This document shows, piece by piece, positions 8,891 to 13,432 of a stretch of DNA of 13,432 nt. The notes below the pieces were generated by a model, which was given only the letters and a program-made list of their open reading frames with translations, was not told the DNA's origin and did not search any database. This DNA comes from Larix sibirica (taxonomy: Eukaryota; Streptophyta; Pinopsida; Pinales; Pinaceae): NCBI GenBank assembly GCA_004151065.3, contig NWUY0300047636.1, positions 11,567-24,998 on the forward strand, read 5' to 3'. A program made the position numbers and the translations under genes. Within the stretch, counting starts at the first letter, position 1. Every line of letters begins with the position of its first letter.

Positions 8891-10029
8891 ATAAAATCAA
8901 AGAGGGTGTCTATTGAAATATCAACTTCATTTTTTTTCTCTTTATATTCTTATATTTCTAGTCTTCTCTTATCACTCTTTGTGCTTGATTGCCATATTTT
9001 GTTAGACACGCCTATATACATGGGATTTGCAAAACAATGCCATTCGCCACATCCAAAATGCCACTTTTGCAACTTGGGTGACTTATTCTCCCACATACCA
9101 ACTTGTGAGCTCAAGTGAGGTTTGTCTTCATCCTATGACCAGTAACGTCGTGAATTATAGTGAATTTATTCAACTACTATCAGAATCTGTCTCATTTTAA
9201 ATCCATCATATGGTGGTTTGCATAGATTCACAATTCACAGTGTCATAGTTAAATACTATGTACTATGTTTGCAATCATATGCTTCTAAGGATTTTCTTAC
9301 CAATGAGATTTCTCAAGTAATATTTTGCATTTTTTTTACTTGCATTCATATTCTATGAAGGTATAATGATTTAATTGAAGCATTAGAAAAATTATGTATT
9401 AGATTGGAATTTGTCACATTCATTATCATGCATGTTTAATATCCTCAAAGACAATCATATAATTTGGTGTAAAAATAAGTGAAGTTGAAAAGTAAGTGTG
9501 TGTGTTAAAAGTGTCATCATGTCCAAAATGTGTAAATTTATATACAAAATTTGTCCTTCTAGCACTTGATGGTATGGTATAAATATACAAAATATGGAAT
9601 AGATATTCTAAAGGATCTACTCCTCAAGTCTTGCCTCGCATGTATCATGGTAGGAAACAATAATGGTGTAAACTAATCAATGAAAGAACAAACCCATGCA
9701 TGTAGAATGACTACAACATGTATTTGCATCCACTCTAGAACGTTTCTTATCTGAGCCATTGGGACCCTAGTGGTCAAGCCATCAAGGTTATTCTAAACTC
9801 AGCATGGGAATTTTTCATCCTCAGATACCCCTCCTGGCTGGTCATCTCAACCTCTATTTCTATGCCTTAGTTATCCAACTAGTGACATGGGGCCTACATC
9901 CATATCACCATTTTTTTTAATATCTTTATACTACAAAAAAATTGAGGCCTCTAAACATTAAAATGATATATAAAAAAATACAAAAACATTATAATATATT
10001 GGAAATTAAAATGTTTTCTTAATGATATT
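8891..10029. other. No gene recognised
   Basis: A 70-codon plus-strand frame at 8906-9118 begins at GTG with a hydrophobic segment and has five cysteines, but it lacks an early ATG and any similarity I know. A slightly more GC-rich block lies at about 9740-9900. Nothing else stands out. Confidence 0.5.
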
Positions 10030-10957
10030 GCCCATTGTCATGTAAAGGTAATACTAACTCAATATCTCAATGAAATTCCATCATGACATATGGGTAATCA
10101 TTGATAGGGATCAACTAATGGGACCACCAATAAAATAAATCATTATTGAAGGCATCTGTGTCTTTCCCACCTCTAAACCTATATAAAATGTTCACCCATC
10201 GGGTCATACAAGACTCTTTTGCCCCATTAGTGGAAGTGTTATGCATAGGTTCCTCGCATGGAGCCTCTCTAAAAAGAAGGAAAAGGGTATGCTGGAGTAT
10301 CTGAATTTAATATTCTTTACTAACTTGCAATCATTGAGCTAGGATTGATTGTAGTTGAGTAAACAACTAGTCCAATAAAATGCGATGGCCCTCAAACTTT
10401 CAACTCCATAATGGATTTGGTACTATGATGCCTAATGAGGAGCAATGGACCCCAAAATCCATGTGATGGTATACAAGATAATTTTGAGAGTCAAGATGTT
10501 ACGATTGATAGCAACTTAGGTGTCAATATTTTTAATCCTTACTGTGAAATAGACATCTGTATATTATTGGATGATAAGTGTGCAATCCTGTTGACTACTT
10601 CCTTTTAGATTTATTGGTCCTCCTTTTTTAAACAACTTTGTAAAAACAAATATCATCAACATCGATCTTTAGAACTTCATTGTTGAGCACAAATGCATCC
10701 TCATTTAGTTCCTAGTACCCAACAAGTATTTGGAGCAGTTGTTTGTGGGCTTGCATATTTGGGCTTATAAAGAATTTCAACAACCTACAATCACAAAGTG
10801 AATCAACCACTTCAAGTTTTTTGAAGGATTGATTGTCAACTTCTTCATGTCTTTTCTTTCTCCAAATGATCACCATCCTAAGCATTAGCAAAACTTGATG
10901 GTTATATAATAAAATATTGTATATTTTATAAGGGATACACACTTTTGTTTTGGACAA
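10030..10957 (-). pseudogene. Plant mobile domain-like repetitive ORF relic
   Basis: Three minus-strand frames carry successive parts of what looks like one protein. The first (10957 to about 10640) includes MQAHKQLLQILVGY and, after a stop at 10714-10712, LKIDVDDICF. The second (about 10632-10250) includes KKGGPINLKGS, VESLRAIAFYWTSCLL and FSFFLERLHARN, with five internal stops. The third (about 10235-10030) includes RFRGGKDTDAFNNDLFYWW and NDYPYVMMEF. This order (a GYW-like motif, an acidic strand, a GLSRRG-like loop and a late YWW motif) is one I recognise from an abundant repetitive ORF family in plant genomes that resembles plant mobile domain (MAIN-like) proteins. Molecular function is unknown, and such domains are often carried by transposons. 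At least two frameshifts and six stops show it is dead. The family assignment rests on memory of the motif pattern. Confidence 0.5.
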
Positions 10958-11672
10958 TCACATGCATATGTTCTTTTCCTTCATAAGAGGCGCATGATAT
11001 AGGATTGTCCATATATGTCTTGTATGAAGGGAAATCGCATATGCACATACCCTTACTTTTTGGGTTCCCACCATCAAACAAATTCAAAAAATTTGACATT
11101 TGAATGGATCAAATGGAAGAAGAAGGAAGAACCTAATTGAGACGATTCATGATTTGATTAAATGAAGCTGCTCAAATCAATTCTTGAATATTTGGAAGAA
11201 ATTTGTGTTTTGAGGTTTGGTGGTAAAAATTCAATTCTTTTTTATTCATTTATAGTTTTATTACTTTTCAATTTTATTCCAAAGGTTAACTGTGGATTTT
11301 GGAGTTTTCGGACTAATTTCATTTCAAGAGTGTGTTTTTGACCTTTGTAGGTATGAGGAAATGTCACAAGGAACTTTCTATTTGGTGTTTAGAATAAACT
11401 TTTCACCAAGATTATGAGGTAAATTGACTTGGACTAGCATATAGTCATACTTGTTTTCCACCTTACATTGTGCAGTATCATCTTCCATTTTTTTCTTCAA
11501 AATCCAAACCATCGAATAATGGAGCTTAGCTATTCATTTTAATATTAATTGTCACAATTTTGGTGGTAGATCTTTCCTATCATGGGTTGTTGTAGTTAGC
11601 ATCCTAGTTTCCATTTGGTGCTAACGTTGAGATCTCTCATAGGATTGGGATTCTTATTATTTTTTTCATGAC
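10958..11672. other. No gene recognised
   Basis: AT-rich DNA upstream of the plus-strand LTR. It may include the degraded 5' flank of the minus-strand relic ending at 10957. No credible frame or repeat was found. Confidence 0.5.
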
Positions 11673-11945
11673 TGTTAAGCCCTAGATATTGTGACATTAC
11701 ATTTCTATTATTATATTAGTGTTGTCTTTATTGGTTGGCTAGGACCTTAATTTTAATTGTTCCCTTTGTCTCCTATATATACCAAGGAGATCTAGTTTTA
11801 GGGTTATCTCATCATGTGCATTTGATATATAGTAAAAAGAGGCTGCCCCCTCAAAGAGGCTTCTTAATCATTCTCTTTATTTCAAAGGCTTGGAGTTACT
11901 ATTTCTTTATATTTTTATGCTATTTTGGGAATTTGGTCCATAACA
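11673..11945 (+). mobile_element. 5' LTR of a Ty3/gypsy-type retrotransposon
   Basis: The 273-bp LTR begins TGTTAAG and ends CATAACA, so the ends form the 5-bp inverted repeat TGTTA/TAACA typical of LTRs. A primer binding site starts two bases after it, and a gag relic follows downstream in the same orientation. The left border is independently supported by the fragment at 7497, whose similarity starts at the same base. The 3' LTR is outside the window, so age and target duplication cannot be judged; the five bases before it are ATGAC. A 121-codon frame that starts inside the LTR and crosses the primer site is not a gene. Confidence 0.75.
11774..11781 (+). promoter_or_regulatory. TATA-like box in the LTR
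   Basis: TATATATA lies about 100 bases into the LTR, a position suited to drive the element's genomic RNA. Assigned by position and sequence only. Confidence 0.45.
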
Positions 11946-11947
11946 TT

Positions 11948-11960
11948 TGGTATCATAGCC
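11948..11960 (+). other. Primer binding site for tRNA-iMet
   Basis: TGGTATCATAGCC matches, with one mismatch, the TGGTATCAGAGCC complement of the 3' end of plant initiator methionine tRNA, the common primer of plant LTR retrotransposons. It starts two bases after the LTR end. Confidence 0.8.
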
Positions 11961-12113
11961 ATTTTTGCTATAACAAAATTCCACGAAAGTTTCAGACAAC
12001 GAAATTTTTGGAAGCCTCAAGAGACATATCAAACTACCTATGGAAAACATTTAAGGTCACAGTTTGCTATAAGTTCGAATTTACAGTCTGTGGAAGTTAG
12101 GGTATTTTACTAG

Positions 12114-12395
12114 TCCCGAAAAGGTGTTCTAGGAAAAGTAGTTATATCTAAAGCTTGCAAGCTCCAATCTGAATACCACCAATTGCATGGAACAGTAGGC
12201 CACAATATTTCAGGTAAAAATTTCAGAATCATATTTGAAAAATTGGACATGCAGCATGCTGTAAAACTTCACTCTCCTGAAAGGGTCAAAGACAAGAAGT
12301 TGTGGGAAAATTACCATAACTTTCTCTTGGAAATTCAGAATTTGGCAAAACCTCTGGCATTGCAAAGAAGACATACCAAGCTACTACCATAAAAA
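12114..12395 (+). CDS. Open frame in the retrotransposon leader
   Basis: Between the primer binding site and gag, one frame is open from after the TAG at 12114-12116 to the TAA at 12393-12395, about 92 codons. No ATG lies near its start (the first in-frame one is at 12249), so the true beginning is unknown; it may be a remnant of a longer N-terminal region. The peptide is basic and mixed in composition (for example QHAVKLHSPERVKDKKLWEN and FLLEIQNLAKPLALQRR), unlike the low-complexity translation of its AT-rich surroundings. I do not recognise a domain. It could be a leader ORF, an upstream part of gag, or chance. Confidence 0.35.
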
Positions 12396-12692
12396 AATTC
12401 AAACTCAAAAGGGCCGAAATTTCAGAGTTACCATAGGTGGAAGGTCAGCCAGCAAGATAGTCACCAAATCAGGGTTTGAAAAGGTATGTAAATTACAATT
12501 CACATAAATTTTGATGAGAAGATATGTTTGGGGTAATTTAAAAACTATGGTAAAGTTCAAATATAGAAGAAATCAAGATAAATAGGATTGTGGGCCCATG
12601 TGGCAAAGAGTAGTGCAAAAAATGCTACACCAATTAAAACTCCAGAGAGCTCAACTATGACTTAGAAAGAAAGCGAGAAGATATATAACTAG
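12396..12692 (+). other. Leader region with coding-like fragments
   Basis: Short stretches appear formerly coding (for example VTIGGRSASKIVTKSGFEK near 12430-12482, and PMWQRVVQKMLHQLKLQRAQ near 12600-12655), but stops and frame changes separate them. An AAG/GTATGT splice-donor-like site lies at 12481-12489. They may be remnants of the N-terminal part of the element's first ORF. Confidence 0.35.
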
Positions 12693-13432
12693 TTATCCAA
12701 TTTAGAGAACAGATGTAACTAAATGAATGATAGGTTAGCCAAATAGGTGGATTTGACATATGCACAAAATGAAATAGAAAGTAAATAGAAAATATGCATC
12801 AAAAGATAGAATAGAAGATGTAAACATGGAACAAAAGATGGAAAAGATGCAACATAATATGGCCAATAAAGGTAATCTCAAAGATATGAAAGGGGAAATT
12901 TTGAATGAACTAAGACTCCTCTTTACCCCTAATTCACCTCCTCAAGAAGAGGGTGAGAAGAACAAAAGAGTCGAGTCCTAGTCACATATTGAGAAAATTG
13001 AAACACAATTAGTGAACAAGAAGTTCGAGTCCCTGACACTTGATCATTCATTACTCCAAGATCCACATCATTATGGGTTCAACTCAAGACCAAGGAATTA
13101 CTTTATTCCGAAAATTGATATGAGAAAGTTTGATGGTAATGATCCGATAACATGGATATTTCAGATGGAGCAATTCTTTGATCTAGCAAAGTGTCAACTT
13201 TACAAAAGGTAACTATTGCATCCTTGTATTTAGAACCTAATGAATTTATGTGGTACCGATGGCTTTATGATCGTAAAAAGGATTCCATGTTTCTTGATAT
13301 GTATTTAGTAATTTACAGATGAATTGATAGCACATTATGGGATATTAAGAGCAATATCTTCTTTAGCAAATGGATAAATATCAAGCAAATAGGTTCAATT
13401 ACATAGCACATTAAGCACTTTCAAAAGTTGAG
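12693..13432 (+). pseudogene. gag: Broken Ty3/gypsy gag, 3' end outside window
   Basis: Gag forms the particle that packages the retrotransposon RNA. The N-terminal part (12693 to about 12795) is coding-like in one frame, with RLAK and VDLTYAQNEIESK, and has stops. A second frame continues from the ATG at 12826 through a helical charged region (MEQKMEKMQHNM) and, past a TAG at 12979-12981, to the hallmark plant gypsy gag motif at about 13105-13190: PKIDMRKFDGNDPITW then QMEQFFDL. A shift near 13196 moves the frame to VTIASLYLEPNEFMWYRWL, which stops at 13320-13322. A short piece (DELIAHYG, about 13318-13341) lies in another frame, and a last one (DIKSNIFFSKW onward) contains a TAG at 13404-13406. 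No zinc knuckle or pol is reached before the window ends. The copy is clearly non-functional. Confidence 0.85.

Noticed and set aside
8906-9118. Possible small secreted cysteine-rich protein
   Set aside because: The frame starts at GTG, its only ATG leaves about 30 residues, and there is no cysteine pattern I recognise or supporting promoter.
9740-9900. GC-richer block with coding-like plus-strand peptide
   Set aside because: The peptide is short, has no known domain, and has no continuation on either side.
11948-11960. Possible tRNA gene end
   Set aside because: Only the 13-base complement of a tRNA 3' end is present, with no cloverleaf; position after an LTR makes it a primer binding site.
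11735-12100. Longest plus-strand open frame (121 codons)
   Set aside because: It starts inside the LTR, crosses the primer binding site, and its F/Y/I-rich composition reflects AT-rich DNA.

Overview
The window looks like nuclear intergenic DNA from a large, repeat-rich seed-plant genome, probably a gymnosperm. This is inferred from composition and retroelement type, and there is no species-specific marker. It is strongly AT-rich, has no intact gene, and every recognisable coding trace is a transposon-type relic broken by stop codons and frameshifts. I see no rRNA, tRNA, CRISPR, operon or conserved host gene.

Layout. 1-1464: AT-rich DNA without recognisable genes, with recurring short words such as GTGCACC and GCACATTG. 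1465-4913: two diverged copies of one unidentified repeat lie in opposite orientation (main arms 2326-3383 and 3886-4753, loop about 500 bp). A second pair of matching blocks (1465-1588 and 4771-4913) lies further out. The left copy holds two segments the right lacks (1589-2325 and 2749-2861), and the right copy holds a TA/TG microsatellite. 4914-7497: minus-strand retroelement debris. It has a polypurine tract with an LTR start at 5415, a second such junction at 5460, and, upstream on the minus strand, a decayed ORF with a long coiled coil followed by a G-patch motif. 7497-7541: a truncated LTR start on the plus strand with an ambiguous base at 7527. 7542-10029: mostly featureless, with two small tandem-repeat patches (8084-8207 and 8431-8590) and a hairpin. 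10030-10957: a minus-strand relic that resembles a repeated plant ORF family related to plant mobile domain proteins. 11673-13432: the 5' part of a plus-strand LTR retrotransposon of Ty3/gypsy type, with LTR, tRNA-iMet primer binding site, long leader with an 80-90 codon open frame, and a broken gag that runs off the window.

The parts do not form a pathway. They are successive insertions, inversions and decay of mobile DNA. The least explained items are the kilobase-scale inverted repeat, the coiled-coil/G-patch relic lying next to LTR-type ends without visible pol, and the leader ORF of the right-hand element. Alignments and identities were done by eye and need tool-based confirmation.
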